From Taudactylus pleione (lineage: Eukaryota; Chordata; Amphibia; Anura; Myobatrachidae): a stretch of DNA of 64,000 bases. The translations under genes and the position numbers were made by a program. The stretch is taken from positions 310,001-374,000 of the forward strand of contig JAUIMM010000722.1 in the NCBI GenBank assembly GCA_031769625.1, in the 5' to 3' direction. Under the pieces are notes generated by a model that did no database searches, was not told the DNA's origin, and saw only the letters and a program-made list of their open reading frames with translations. Shown here in pieces: positions 22,716-35,853 of this stretch (position 1 is its first letter; the number at the start of each line of letters is the position of its first letter).

Positions 22716-25700
22716 CTTGCAGTTTTTGATCCATTTGGTCTACAATTATGCGACCAGTATCGCTGGAAAGCCCTTGTTCACAGCTACCTCCACACTAATT
22801 TTGGGCCATTTTGACAATCAGGAGGAGGAGAAACAGCTGGTCAAATATAGGGTTCCTAGGCTCCTCTGGTCCCGCTTCCAAAAATGCACGAAAATACCTT
22901 TTTCAGAGCTACCTTCACACCGATTTTGGGCCATTTTAACCACCATGCAGCGGAGAAATAGCCAATCAAAAGAAGGGTTCCTTGGAGAAATATACAGTTA
23001 ATGGATTCTTATGCTCCTCCAGTCCCACTATAAGTCAATGGAGATTTTTTTTTGCTTTAAATGCTTGCAGTTATTGATCCATTCGGTCTACAATTATGCA
23101 ACCAGTATGGCTGGAATGTACTTGATAAGAACTACTTCCACACAAATTTTGGGCCATTTTGACTGTCAGGCAGTGGAGAAACAGCCAGTCAAAGAAAGGG
23201 TTCCTAGGCTTCTCCAGTCCACTTTAAGTAAATTAATATTTTTTTTTTAAATGCTTGCAGTTATTGATCCATTTGGTCTACAATTATGCGACCAGTATGG
23301 CTGGAAAGCACTTGCTAAGTACTAGTGCCAAACCAATTTTGGGCCATTTTGACTGTCAGGCAATGGAGAAACAGCCAGTCAAAGAAAGGGTTCCTAGTCT
23401 CCTCCAGTCCACTTTAAGTCAATTGAGATTTTTTTTTGCTTTAAATGCTTGCAGTTTTTGATCCATTTGGTCTACAATTATGCGACCAGTATCGCTGGAA
23501 AGCCCTTGTTTACAGCTACCTCCACACCAATTTTTGGCCATTTTGACAATCAGGAGGAGGAGAAACAGCTGGTCAAGATAGGGTTCCTAGGCTCCTCTGG
23601 TCCCGCTTCCAAAAATGCACGGAAAGACCTTTTTCAGAGCTACCTTCACACCGATTTTGGGCCATTTTAACCACCATGCAGCGGAGAAATAGCCAATCAT
23701 AAGAAGGGTTCCTTGGAGAAATATACAGTTAATGGATTCTTATGCTCCTCCGGTCCCACTTTAAGTCAATGGAGATTTTTTTTTGCTTTAAATGCTTGCA
23801 GTTATTGATCCATTTGGTCTACAATTATGCGACCAGTATGGCTGGAAAGCACTTGATAAGAACTACTTCCACACATATTTTGGGACATTTTGACTGTCAG
23901 GCAGTGGAGAAACAGCCAGTGAAAGAAAGGGTTCCTAGGCTCCTCCAGTCCACTTTAAGTAAATTAAGATTTTTTTTTTAAATGCTTGCAGTTATTGATC
24001 CATTTGGTCTACAATTATGCGACCAGTATGGCTGGAAAGCACTTACTAAGAACTACTGCCAAACCAATTTTGGGCCATTTTGACTGTCAGGCAATGGAGA
24101 AACAGCCCGTCAAAGAAAGGATTCCTAGTCTCCTCCAGTCCACTTTAAGTCAATTGAGATTTTTTTTTGCTTTAAATGCTTGCAGTTTTTCATCCATTTG
24201 GTCTACGATTATGCGACCAGTATCGCTGGAAAGACCTTGTTCACAGCTACCTCCACACCAATTTTGGGCCATTTTGACAATCAGGAGGAGGAGAAACAGC
24301 TGGTCAAAGATAGGGTTCCTAGGCTCCTCTGGTCCCGCTTCCAAAAATGTACAGAAAGACCTTTTTCAGAGCTACCTTCACACCGATTTTGGGCCATTTT
24401 AACCACCATGCAGCAAAGAAATAGCCAATCAAAAGAAGGGTTCCTTGGAGAAATATACAGTTAATGGATACTTATGCTCCTCCGGTCCCACTTTAAGTCA
24501 ATGGAGATTTTTTTTAGCTTTAAATGCTTGCAGTTATTGATCCATTTGGTCTACAATTATGCGACCAGTATGCCTGGAAAGCACTTGATAAGAACTACTT
24601 CCACACAAATTTTGGGCCATTTTGACTGTCAGGCAGTGGAGAAACAGCCAGTCAAAGAAAGGGTTCCTAGGCTTCTCCAGTCCACTTTAAGTAAATTAAG
24701 ATTTTTTTTTTTTAATGCTTGCAGTTATTGATCCATTTGGTCTACAATTATGCGACCAGTATGGCTGGAAAGCACTTGCTAAGAACTACTGCCAAACCAA
24801 TTTTGGACCATTTTGACTGTCAGGCAATGGAGAAACAGCCAGTCAAAGAAAGGGTTCCTAGTCTCCTCCAGTCCACTTTAAGTCAATTGAGATTTTTTTT
24901 TGCTTTAAATGCTTGCAGTTTTTGATACATTTGGTCTACAATTATGCGACCAGTATCGCTGCAAAGCCCTTGTTCACAGCTACCTCCACACCAATTTTGG
25001 GCCATTTTTACAATCAGGAGGAGGAGAAACAGCTGGTCAAAGATAGGGTTCCTAGGCTCCTCTGGTCCCGCTTCCAAAAATGCACGAAAAGACCTTTTTC
25101 AGAGCTACCTTCACACCAATTTTGGGCCATTTTAATCACCATGCAGCGGAGAAATAGCCAATCAAAAGAAGGGTTCCTTGGAGAAATGTACAGTTAATGG
25201 ATACTTATGCTCCTCCGGTCCCACTTTAAGTCAATGGAGATTTTTTTTTGCTTTAAATGTTTGCAGTTATTGATCCATTTGGTCTACAATTATGCGACCA
25301 GTATGGCTGGAAAGCACTTAATAAGAACTACTACCTCACAAATTTTGGGACATTTTGACTGTCAGGCAGTGGAGAAACAGCCAGTCAAAGAAAGGGTTCC
25401 TAGGCTCCTCCAGTCCACTTTAAGTAAATTAAGATTTTTTTTTTAAATGCTTGCAGTTATTGATCCATTTGGTCTACAATTATGCGACCAGTATGGCTGG
25501 AAAGCACTTGCTAAGTACTACTGCCAAACCAATTTTGGGCCATTTTGACTGTCAGGCAATGGAGAAACAGCCAGTCAAAGAAAGGGTTCCTAGTCTCCTC
25601 CAGTCCACTTTAAGTCAATTGAGATTTTTTTTTGCTTTAAATGCTTGCAGTTTTTGATTAATTTGGTCTACAATTATGCGACCAGTATCGCTGGAAATCC

Positions 25701-25929
25701 CTTGTTCACAGCTACCTCCACACCAATTTTGGGCCATTTTGACAATCAGGAGGAGGAGAAACAGCTGGTCAAAGAAAGGGTTCCTAGGCTCCTCTGGTCC
25801 CGCTTCCAAAAATGCACGGAAAGACCTTTTTCAGAGCTACCTTCACACCGATTTTGGGCCATTTTAACCACCATGCAGCGGAGAAATAGCCAATCAAAAG
25901 AAGGGTTCCTTGGAGAAACATACAGTTAA
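22176..25929 (+). repeat. Mosaic stretch between superduplications
   Basis: The segment 22177 to about 23000 matches 788-1612 in order and variants (displacement 21,389), and 22717-23250 matches 11382-11915 (displacement 11,335). The unit at 23449 has a 1-bp deletion (GTCAAGATAG near 23,575). The unit at 24913 is the first with GCTGCAAAGCCC, CCATTTTTACAATC and TTTAATCACC, a set that recurs only further right. Confidence 0.75.
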
Positions 25930-28900
25930 TGGATACTTATGCTCCTCCGGTCCCACTTTAAGTCAATGGAGATTTTTTTTTGCTTTAAATGCTTGCAGTT
26001 ATTGATCCATTTGGTCTACAATTATGCGACCAGTATGGCTGGAAAGCACTTGATAAGAACTACTTCCACACATATTTTGGGACATTTTGACTGTCAGGCA
26101 GTGGAGAAACAGCCAGTCAAAGAAAGGGTTCCTAGGCTTCTCCAGTCCACTTTAAGTAAATTAATATTTTTTTTTTAAATGCTTGCAGTTATTGATCCAT
26201 TTGGTCTACAATTATGCGACCAGTATGGCTGGAAAGCACTTGCTAAGTACTACTGCCAAACCAATTTTGGGCCATTTTGACTGTCAAGCAATGGAGAAAC
26301 AGCAAGTCAAAGAAAGGGTTCCTAGTCTCCTCCAGTCCACTTTAAGTCAATTGAGATTTTTTTTGCTTTAAATGCTTGCAGTTTTTGATCCATTTGGTCT
26401 ACAATTATGCGACCAGTATCGCTGGAAAGCCCTTGTTCACAGCTACGTCCACACCCATTTTGGGCCATTTTGACAATCAGGAGGAGGAGAAACAGCTGGT
26501 CAAAGATAGGGTTCCTAGGCTCCTCTGGTCCCGCTTCCAAAAATGCATGGAAAGACCTTTTTCAGAGCTACCTTCACACCGATTTTGGGCCATTATAACC
26601 ACCATGCAGCGGAGAAATAGCCAATCAAAAGAAGGGTTCCTTGGAGAAATATACAGTTAATGGATACTTATGCTCCTCCGGTCCCACTTTAAGTCAATGG
26701 AGATTTTTTTTAGCTTTAAATGCTTGCAGTTATTGATCCATTCGGTCTACAATTATGCAACCAGTATGGCTGGAAAGTTCTTGATAAGAACTACTTCCAC
26801 ACAAATTTTGGGCCATTTTGACTGTCAGGCAGTGGAGAAACAGCCAGTCAAAGAAAGGGTTCCTAGGCTTCTCCAGTCCACTTTAAGTAAATTAATATTT
26901 TTTTTTTAAATGCTTGCAGTTATTGATCCATTTGGTCTACAATTATGCGACCAGTATGGCTGGAAAGCACTTGCTAAGTACTACTGCCAAACCAATTTTG
27001 GGCCATTTTGACTGTCAGGCAATGGAGAAACAGCCAGTCAAAGAAAGGGTTCCTAGTCTCCTCCAGTCCACTTTAAGTCAATTGAGATTTTTTTTTGCTT
27101 TAAATGCTTGCAGTTTTTGATCCATTTGGTCTACAATTATGCGACCAGTATCGCTGGAAAGCCCTTGTTTACAGCTACCTCCACACCAATTTTTGGCCAT
27201 TTTGACAATCAGGAGGAGGAGAAACAGCTGGTCAAAGATAGGGTTCCTAGGCTCCTCTGGTCCCGCTTCCAAAAATGCACGGAAAGACCTTTTTCAGAGC
27301 TACCTTCACACCGATTTTGGGCCATTTTAACCACCATGCAGCGGAGAAATAGCCAATCAAAAGAAGGGTTCCTTGGAGAAATATACAGTTAATGGATACT
27401 TATGCTCCTCCGGTCCCACTTTAAGTCAATGGAGATTTTTTTTTGCTTTAAATGCTTGCAGTTATTGATCCATTTGGTCTACAATTATGCGACCAGTATG
27501 GCTAGAAAGCACTTGATAAGAACTACTTCCACACATATTTTGGGACATTTTGACTGTCAGGCAGTGGAGAAACAGCCAGTCAAAGAAAGGGTTCCTAGGC
27601 TCCTCCAGTCCACTTTAAGTAAATTAAGATTTTTTTTTAAAATGCTTGCAGTTATTGATCCATTTAGTCTACAAATATGCGACCAGTATGGCTGGAAAGC
27701 ACTTGCTAAGAACTACTGACAAACCAATTTTGGGCCATTTTGACTGTCAGGTAATGGAGAAACAGCCCGTCAAAGAAAGGGTTCCTAATCTCCTCCAGTC
27801 CACTTTAAGTCAATTGAGATTTTTTTTTGCTTTAAATGCTTGCAGTTTTTGATCCATTTGGTCTACAATTATGCGACCAGTATCGCTGGAAAGCCCTTGT
27901 TCACAGATACCTCCACACCAATTTTGGGCCATTTTGACAATCAGGAGGAGGAGAAACAGCTGGTCAAATATAGGGTTCCTAGGCTCCTCTGGTCCCGCTT
28001 CCAAAAATGCACGAAAATAACTTTTTCAGAGCTACCTTCACACCGATTTTGGGCCATTTTAACCACCATGCAGCGGAGAAATAGACAATCAAAAGAAGGG
28101 TTCCTTGGAGAAATATACAGTTAATGGATTCTTATGCTCCTCCGGTCCCACTTTAAGTCAATGGAGATTTTTTTTTGCTTTAAATGCTTGCAGTTATTGA
28201 TCCATTTGGTCTACAATTATGCGACCAGTATGGCTGGAAAGCACTTGATAAGAACTACTTCCACACATATTTTGGGACATTTTGACTGTCAGGCAGTGGA
28301 GAAACAGCCAGTCAAAGAAAGGGTTCCTAGGCTCCTCCAGTCCACTTTAAGTAAATTAAGATTTTTTTTTTAAAATGCTTGCAGTTATTGATCCATTTGG
28401 TCTACAATTATGCGACCAGTATGGCTGGAAAGCACTTGCTAAGAACTACTGACAAACCAATTTTGGGCCATTTTGACTGTCAGGCAATGGAGAAACAGCC
28501 CGTCAAAGAAAGGGTTCCTAGTCTCCTCCAGTCCACTTTAAGTCAATTGAGATTTTTTTTTGCTTTAAATGCTTGCAGTTTTTGATCCATTTGGTCTACA
28601 ATTATGCGACCAGTATCGCTGGAAAGCCCTTGTTCACAGATCCCTCCACACCAATTTTGGGCCATTTTGACAATCAGGAGGAGGAGAAACAGCTGGTCAA
28701 ATATAGGGTTCCTAGGCTCCTCTGGTCCCGCTTCCAAAAATGCACGAAAAGACCTTTTTCAGAGCTACCTTCACACCGATTTTGGGCCGTTTTAACCACC
28801 ATGCAGCGGAGAAATAGCCAATCAAAAGAAGGGTTCCTTGGAGAAATATACAGTTAATGGATACTTATGCTCCTCCGGTCCCACTTTAAGTCAATGGAGA

Positions 28901-30769
28901 TTTTTTTTTGCTTTAAATGCTTGCAGTTATTGATCCATTTGGTCTACAATTATGCGACCAGTATGGCTGGAAAGCACTTGATAAGAACTACTTCCACACA
29001 TATTTTGGGACATTTTGACTGTCAGGCAGTGGAGAAACAGCCAGTCAAAGAAAGGGTTCCTAGGCTTCTCCAGTCCACTTTAAGTAAATTAATATTTTTT
29101 TTTTAAATGCTTGCAGTTATTGATCCATTTGGTCTACAATTATGCGACCAGTATGGCTGGAAAGCACTTGCTAAGTACTACTGCCAAACCAATTTTGGGC
29201 CATTTTGACTGTCAGGCAATGGAGAAACAGCAAGTCAAAGAAAGGATTCCTAGTCTCCTCCAGTCCACTTTAAGTCAATTGAGATTTTTTTTGCTTTAAA
29301 TGCTTGCAGTTTTTCATCCATTTGGTCTACGATTATGCGACCAGTATCGCTGGAAAGACCTTGTTCACAGCTACCTCCACACCAATTTTGGGCCATTTTG
29401 ACAATCAGGAGGAGGAGAAACAGCTGGTCAAAGATAGGGTTCCTAGGCTCCTCTGGTCCCGCTTCCAAAAATGTACAGAAAGACCTTTTTCAGAGCTACC
29501 TTCACACCGATTTTGGGCCATTTTAACCACCATACAGCGGAGAAATAGCCAATCAAAAGAAGGGTTCCTTGGAGAAATATACAGTTAATGGATTCTTATG
29601 CTCCTCCAGTCCCACTTTAAGTCAATGGAGATTTTTTTTTGCTTTAAATGCTTGCAGTTATTGATCCATTCGGTCTACAATTATGCAACCAGTATGGCTG
29701 GAAAGTACTTGATAAGAACTACTTCCACACAAATTTTGGGCCATTTTGACTGTCAGGCAGTGGAGAAACAGCCAGTCAAAGAAAGGGTTCCTAGGCTTCT
29801 CCAGTCCACTTTAAGTAAATTAATATATTTTTTTTTAAATGCTTGCAGTTATTGATCCATTTGGTCTACAATTATGCGACCAGTATGGCTGGAAAGCACT
29901 TGCTAAGTACTACTGCCAAACCAATTTTGGGCCATTTTGACTGTCAGGCAATGGAGAAACAGCCAGTCAAAGAAAGGGTTCCTAGTCTCCTCCAGTCCAC
30001 TTTAAGTCAATTGAGATTTTTTTTTGCTTTAAATGCTTGCAGTTTTTGATCCATTTGGTCTACAATTATGCGACCAGTATCGCTGGAAAGCCCTTGTTTA
30101 CAGCTATCTCCACACCAATTTTTGGCCATTTTGACAATCAGGAGGAGGAGAAACAACTGGTCAAAGATAGGGTTCCTAGGCTCCTCTGGTCCCGCTTCCA
30201 AAAATGCACGGAAAGACCTTTTTCAGAGCTACCTTCACACCGATTTTGGGCCATTTTAACCACCATGCAGCGGAGAAATAGCCAATCAAAAGAAGGGTTC
30301 CTTGGAGAAATATACAGTTAAAGGATACTTATGCTCCTCCGGTCCCACTTTAAGTCAATGGAGATTTTTTTTTGCTTTAAATGCTTGCAGTTATTGATCC
30401 ATTTGGTCTACAATTATGCGACCAGTATGGCTGGAAAGCACTTGATAAGAACTACTTCCACACATATTTTGGGACATTTTGACTGTCAGGCAGTGGAGAA
30501 ACAGCCAGTCAAAGAAAGGGTTCCTAGGCTCCTCCAGTCCACTTTAAGTAAATTAAGATTTTTTTTTTAAATGCTTGCAGTTATTGATCCATTTGGTCTA
30601 CAAATATGCGACCAGTATGGCTGGAAAGCACTTGCTAAGAACTACTGACAAACCAATTTTGGGCCATTTTGACTGTCAGGCAATGGAGAAACAGCCCGTC
30701 AAAGAAAGGGTTCCTAGTCTCCTCCAGTCCACTTTAAGTCAATTGAGAATTTTTTTTTACTTTAAATGC
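25930..30769 (+). repeat. Imperfect tandem superduplication, period about 2928 bp (four HORs)
   Basis: Units starting at 25645, 26376, 27108 and 27840 correspond to 28573, 29304, 30037 and 30770. Shared rare states include GCAAGTCAAAG in C (26,302 and 29,230) and CTACAAATATGCG (27,669 and 30,599). The match is patchy: the A1-A2 at 29304 has the TTTCATCC/CTACGATT haplotype while its partner at 26376 does not, consistent with later gene conversion. Confidence 0.75.
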
Positions 30770-31306
30770 TTGCAGTTTTTGATCCATTTGGTCTACAATT
30801 ATGCGACCAGTATCGCTGGAATGCCCTTGTTCACAGCTACCTCCACACCAATTTTGGGCCATTTTGACAATCAGGAGGAGGAGAAACAGCTGGTCAAAGA
30901 TAGGGTTCCTAGGCTCCTCTGGTCCCGCTTCCAAAAATGCACGAAAATACCTTTTTCAGAGCTACCTTCACACCGATTTTGGGCCATTTTAACCACCATG
31001 CAGCGGAGAAATAGCCAATCAAAAGAAGGGTTCCTTGGAGAAATATACAGTTAATGGATACTTATGCTCCTCTGGTCCCACTTTAAGTCAATGGAGATTT
31101 TTTTTTGCTTTAAATGCTTGCAGTTATTGATCTATTTGGTCTACAATTATGCGACCTGTATGCCTGGAAAGCACTTGATAAGAACTACTTCCACACAAAT
31201 TTTGGGCCATTTTGACTGTCAGGCTGTGGAGAAACAGCCAGTCACAGAAAGGGTTCCTAGGCTACTCCAGTCCACTTTAAGTAAATTAAGATTTTTTTTT
31301 TAAATG
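30769..31306 (+). repeat. Three-module unit A1-A2-B, 538 bp
   Basis: B carries TTGATCTATTTGG and GACCTGTATGCCTGG; the A2 linker has CTCCTCTGGTCCCAC where most copies have CTCCTCCGG. Confidence 0.9.
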
Positions 31307-32038
31307 CTTGCAGTTTTTGATCCATTTGGTCTACAATTATGCGACCAGTATCGCTGGAAAGCCCTTGTTCACAGCTACCTCCACACCAATTTTGGGCCAT
31401 TTTGACAATCAGGAGGAGGAGAAACAGCTGGTCAAATATAAGGTTCCTAGGCTCCTCTGGTCCCGCTTCCAAAAATGCACGAAAATAACTTTTTCAGAGC
31501 TACCTTCACACCGATTTTGGGCCATTTTTCCACCATGCAGCGGAGAAATAGCCAATCAAAAGAAGGGTTCCTTGGAGAAATATACAGTTAATGGATTCTT
31601 ATGCTCCTCCGGTCCCACTTTAAGTCAATGGAGATTTTTTTTTGCTTTAAATGCTTGCAGTTATTGATCCATTTGGTCTACAATTATGCGACCAGTATGG
31701 CTGGAAAGTACTTGATAAGAACTACTTCCACACAAATTTTGGGCCATTTTGACTGTCAGGCAGTGGAGAAACAGCCAGTCAAAGAAAGGGTTCCTAGGCT
31801 TCTCCAGTCCACTTTAAGTAAATTAAGATTTTTTTTTTTTAATGCTTGCAGTTATTGATCCATTTGGTCTACAATTATGCGACCAGTATGGCTGGAAAGC
31901 ACTTGCTAAGAACTACTGCCAAACCAATTTTGGACCATTTTGACTGTCAGGCAATGGAGAAACAGCCAGTCAAAGAAAGGGTTCCTAGTCTCCTCCAGTC
32001 CACTTTAAGTCAATTGAGATTTTTTTTTGCTTTAAATG

Positions 32039-32577
32039 CTTGCAGTTTTTGATCCATTTGGTCTACAATTATGCGACCAGTATCGCTGCAAAGCCCTTGT
32101 TCACAGCTACCTCCACACCAATTTTGGGCCATTTTTACAATCAGGAGGAGGAGAAACAGCTGGTCAAAGATAGGGTTCCTAGGCTCCTCTGGTCCCGCTT
32201 CCAAAAATGCACGAAAAGACCTTTTTCAGAGCTACCTTCACACCAATTTTGGGCCATTTTAATCACCATGCAGCGGAGAAATAGCCAATCAAAAGAAGGG
32301 TTCCTTGGAGAAATGTACAATTAATGGATACTTATGCACCTCCGGTCCCACTTTAAGTCAATGGAGATTTTTTTTTGCTTTAAATGCTTGCAGTTATTGA
32401 TCCATTTGGTCTACAATTAGGCGACCAGTATGGCTGGAAAGCACTTAATAAGAACTACTACCACACAAATTTTGGGACATTTTGACTGTCAGGCAGTGGA
32501 GAAACAGCCAGTCAAAGAAAGGGTTCCTAGGCTCCTCCAGTCCACTTTAAGTAAATTAAGATTTTTTTTTTTAAATG
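32039..32577 (+). repeat. Three-module unit followed by a C/A1 chimera, 539 bp
   Basis: A1 has GCTGCAAAGCCC. B has AATTAGGCGACC and CTACTACCACAC. The next module (from 32,578) starts as C (GCAGTTATTGATCC, AGTATGGCTGG) and becomes A1 at AAGCCCTTGTTCACAG (about 32,630). Confidence 0.87.
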
Positions 32578-32751
32578 CTTGCAGTTATTGATCCACTTGG
32601 TCTACAATTATGCGACCAGTATGGCTGGAAAGCCCTTGTTCACAGATACCTCCACACCAATTTTGGGCCATTTTGACAATCAGGAGGAGGAGAAACAGCT
32701 GGTCAAAGATAGGGTTCCTAGGCTCCTCTGGTCCCGCTTCCAAAAATGCAC
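32578..32751 (+). repeat. C/A1 chimeric module
   Basis: The first 50 or so bases are C-type and the rest is A1-type through to the CENP-B-like junction motif. This is the product expected if an exchange between a C and an A1 occurred within their shared leading segment. Confidence 0.85.
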
Positions 32752-34044
32752 GAAAATAACTTTTTCAGAGCTACCTTCACACCGATTTTGGGCCATTTTA
32801 ACCACCATGCAGCGGAGAAATAGCCAATCAAAAGAAGGGTTCCTTGGAGAAATATACAGTTAATGGATTCTTATGCTCCTCCGGTCCCACTTTAAGTCAA
32901 TGGAGATTTTTTTTTGCTTTAAATGCTTGCAGTTATTGATCCATTTGTTCTACAATTATGCGACCAGTATGGCTGGAAAGCACTTGATAAGAACTACTTC
33001 CACACATATTTTGGGACATTTTGACTGTCAGGCAGTGGAGAAACAGCCAGTCAAAGAAAGGGTTCCTAGGCTCCTCCAGTCCACTTTAAGTAAATTAAGA
33101 TTTTTTTTTTAAAATGCTTGCAGTTATTGATCCATTTGGTCTACAATTAAGCGACCAGTATGGCTGGAAAGCACTTGCTAAGAACTACTGACAAACCAAT
33201 TTTGGGCCATTTTGACTGTCAGGCAATGGAGAAACAGCCCGTCAAATAAAGGGTTCCTAGTCTCCTCCAGTCCACTTTAAGTCAATTGAGATTTTTTTTT
33301 GCTTTAAATGCTTGCAGTTTTTGATCCATTTGGTCTACAATTATGCGACCAGTATCGCTGGAAAGCCCTTGTACACAGCTACCTCCACACCAATTTTGGG
33401 CCATTTTGACAATCAGGAGGAGGAGAAACAGCTGGTCAAAGATAGGGTTCCTAGGCTCCTCTGGTCCCGCTTCCAAAAATGCACGAAAAGACCTTTTTCA
33501 GAGCTACCTTCACACCGATTTTGGGCCGTTTTAACCACCATGCAGCGGAGAAATAGCCAATCAAAAGAAGGGTTCCTTGGAGAAATGTACTGTTAATAAA
33601 TTCTTATGCTCCTCCGGTCCCACTTTAAGTCAATGGAGATTTTTTTTTGCTTTAAATGCTTGCAGTTATTGATCCATTTGGTCTACAATTATGCTCACCA
33701 GTATGGCTGGAAAGCACTTGATAAGAACTACTTCCACACAAATTTTGGGCCATTTTGACTGTCAGGCAGTGGAGAAACAGCCAGTCAAGGAAAGGGTTCC
33801 TAAGCTCCTCCAGTCCACTTTAAGTAAATTAAGATTTTTTTTTTTAAATGCTTGCAGTTATTGATCCATTTGGTCTACAATTATGCGACCAGTATGGCTG
33901 GAAAGCACTTGCTAAGTACTACTGCCAAACCAATTTTGGGCCATTTTGACTGTCAGGCATTGGAGAAACAGCCAGTCAAAGAAAGGGTTCCTAGTCTCCT
34001 CCAGTCCACTTTAAGTCAATTGAGATTTTTTTTTGCTTTAAATG

Positions 34045-34583
34045 CTTGCAGTTTTTGATCCATTTGGTCTACAATTATGCGACCAGTATCGCTGGAAAGC
34101 CCTTGTTCACAGCTACCTCCACACCAATTTTGGGCCATTTTGACAATCAGGAGGATGAGAAACAGCTGGTCAAAGAAAGGGTTCCTAGGCTCCTCTGGTC
34201 CCGCTTCCAAAAATGCACGGAAAGACCTTTTTCAGAGCTACCTTCACACCGATTTTGGGCCATTTTAACCACCATGCAGCGGAGAAATAGCCAATCAAAA
34301 GAAGGGTTCCTTGGAGAAATATACAGTTAATGGATACTTATGCTCCTCTGGTCCCACTTTAAGTCAATGGAGATTTTTTTTTGCTTTAAATGCTTGCAGT
34401 TATTGATCTATTTGGTCTACAATTATGCGACCTGTATGCCTGGAAAGCACTTGATAAGAACTACTTCCACACAAATTTTGGGCTATTTTGACTGTCAGGC
34501 TGTGGAGAAACAGCCAGTCACAGAAAGGGTTCCTAGGCTACTCCAGTCCACTTTAAGTAAATTAAGATTTTTTTTTTTAAATG
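34045..34583 (+). repeat. Three-module unit A1-A2-B, 539 bp
   Basis: A1 has GGAGGATGAGAAAC. B is the GACCTGTATGCCTGG variant with a private GGGCTATTTTG (34,481). Confidence 0.9.
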
Positions 34584-35314
34584 CTTGCAGTTTTTGATCC
34601 ATTTGGTCTACAATTATGCGACCAGTATCGTTGGAAAGCCCTTGTTCACAGCTACCTCCACACCAATTTTGGGCCATTTTGACAATCAGGAGGAGGAGAA
34701 ACAGCTGGTCAAATATAAGGTTCCTAGGCTCCTCTGGTCCCGCTTCCAAAAATGCACGAAAATAACTTTTTCAGAGCTACCTTCACACCGATTTTGGGCC
34801 ATTTTTCCACCATGCAGCGGAGAAATAGCCAATCAAAAGAAGGGTTCCTTGGAGAAATATACAGTTAATGGATTCTTATGCTCCTCCGGTCCCACTTTAA
34901 GTCAATGGAGATTTTTTTTTGCTTTAAATGCTTGCAGTTATTGATCCATTTGGTCTACAATTATGCGACCAGTATGGCTGGAAAGTACTTGATAAGAACT
35001 ACTTCCACACAAATTTTGGGCCATTTTGACTGTCAGGCAGTGGAGAAACAGCCAGTCAAAGAAAGGGTTCCTAGGCTTCTCCAGTCCACTTTAAGTAAAT
35101 TAAGATTTTTTTTTTTAATGCTTGCAGTTATTGATCCATTTGGTCTACAATTATGCGACCAGTATGGCTGGAAAGCACTTGCTAAGAACTACTGCCAAAC
35201 CAATTTTGGACCATTTTGACTGTCAGGCAATGGAGAAACAGCCAGTCAAAGAAAGGGTTCCTAGTCTCCTCCAGTCCACTTTAAGTCAATTGAGATTTTT
35301 TTTTGCTTTAAATG

Positions 35315-35853
35315 CTTGCAGTTTTTGATCCATTTGGTCTACAATTATGCGACCAGTATCGCTGCAAAGCCCTTGTTCACAGCTACCTCCACACCAATTT
35401 TGGGCCATTTTTACAATCAGGAGGAGGAGAAACAGCTGGTCAAAGATAGGGTTCCTAGGCTCCTCTGGTCCCGCTTCCAAAAATGCACGAAAAGACCTTT
35501 TTCAGAGCTACCTTCACACCAATTTTGGGCCATTTTAATCACCATGCAGCGGAGAAATAGCCAATCAAAAGAAGGGTTCCTTGGAGAAATGTACAATTAA
35601 TGGATACTTATGCACCTCCGGTCCCACTTTAAGTCAATGGAGATTTTTTTTTGCTTTAAATGCTTGCAGTTATTGATCCATTTGGTCTACAATTAGGCGA
35701 CCAGTATGGCTGGAAAGCACTTAATAAGAACTACTACCACACAAATTTTGGGACATTTTGACTGTCAGGCAGTGGAGAAACAGCCAGTCAAAGAAAGGGT
35801 TCCTAGGCTCCTCCAGTCCACTTTAAGTAAATTAAGATTTTTTTTTTTAAATG
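35315..35853 (+). repeat. Three-module unit followed by a C/A1 chimera, copy 2
   Basis: Duplicate of the 32,039 unit, displaced by 3276 bp; the chimeric module begins at 35,854. Confidence 0.87.
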
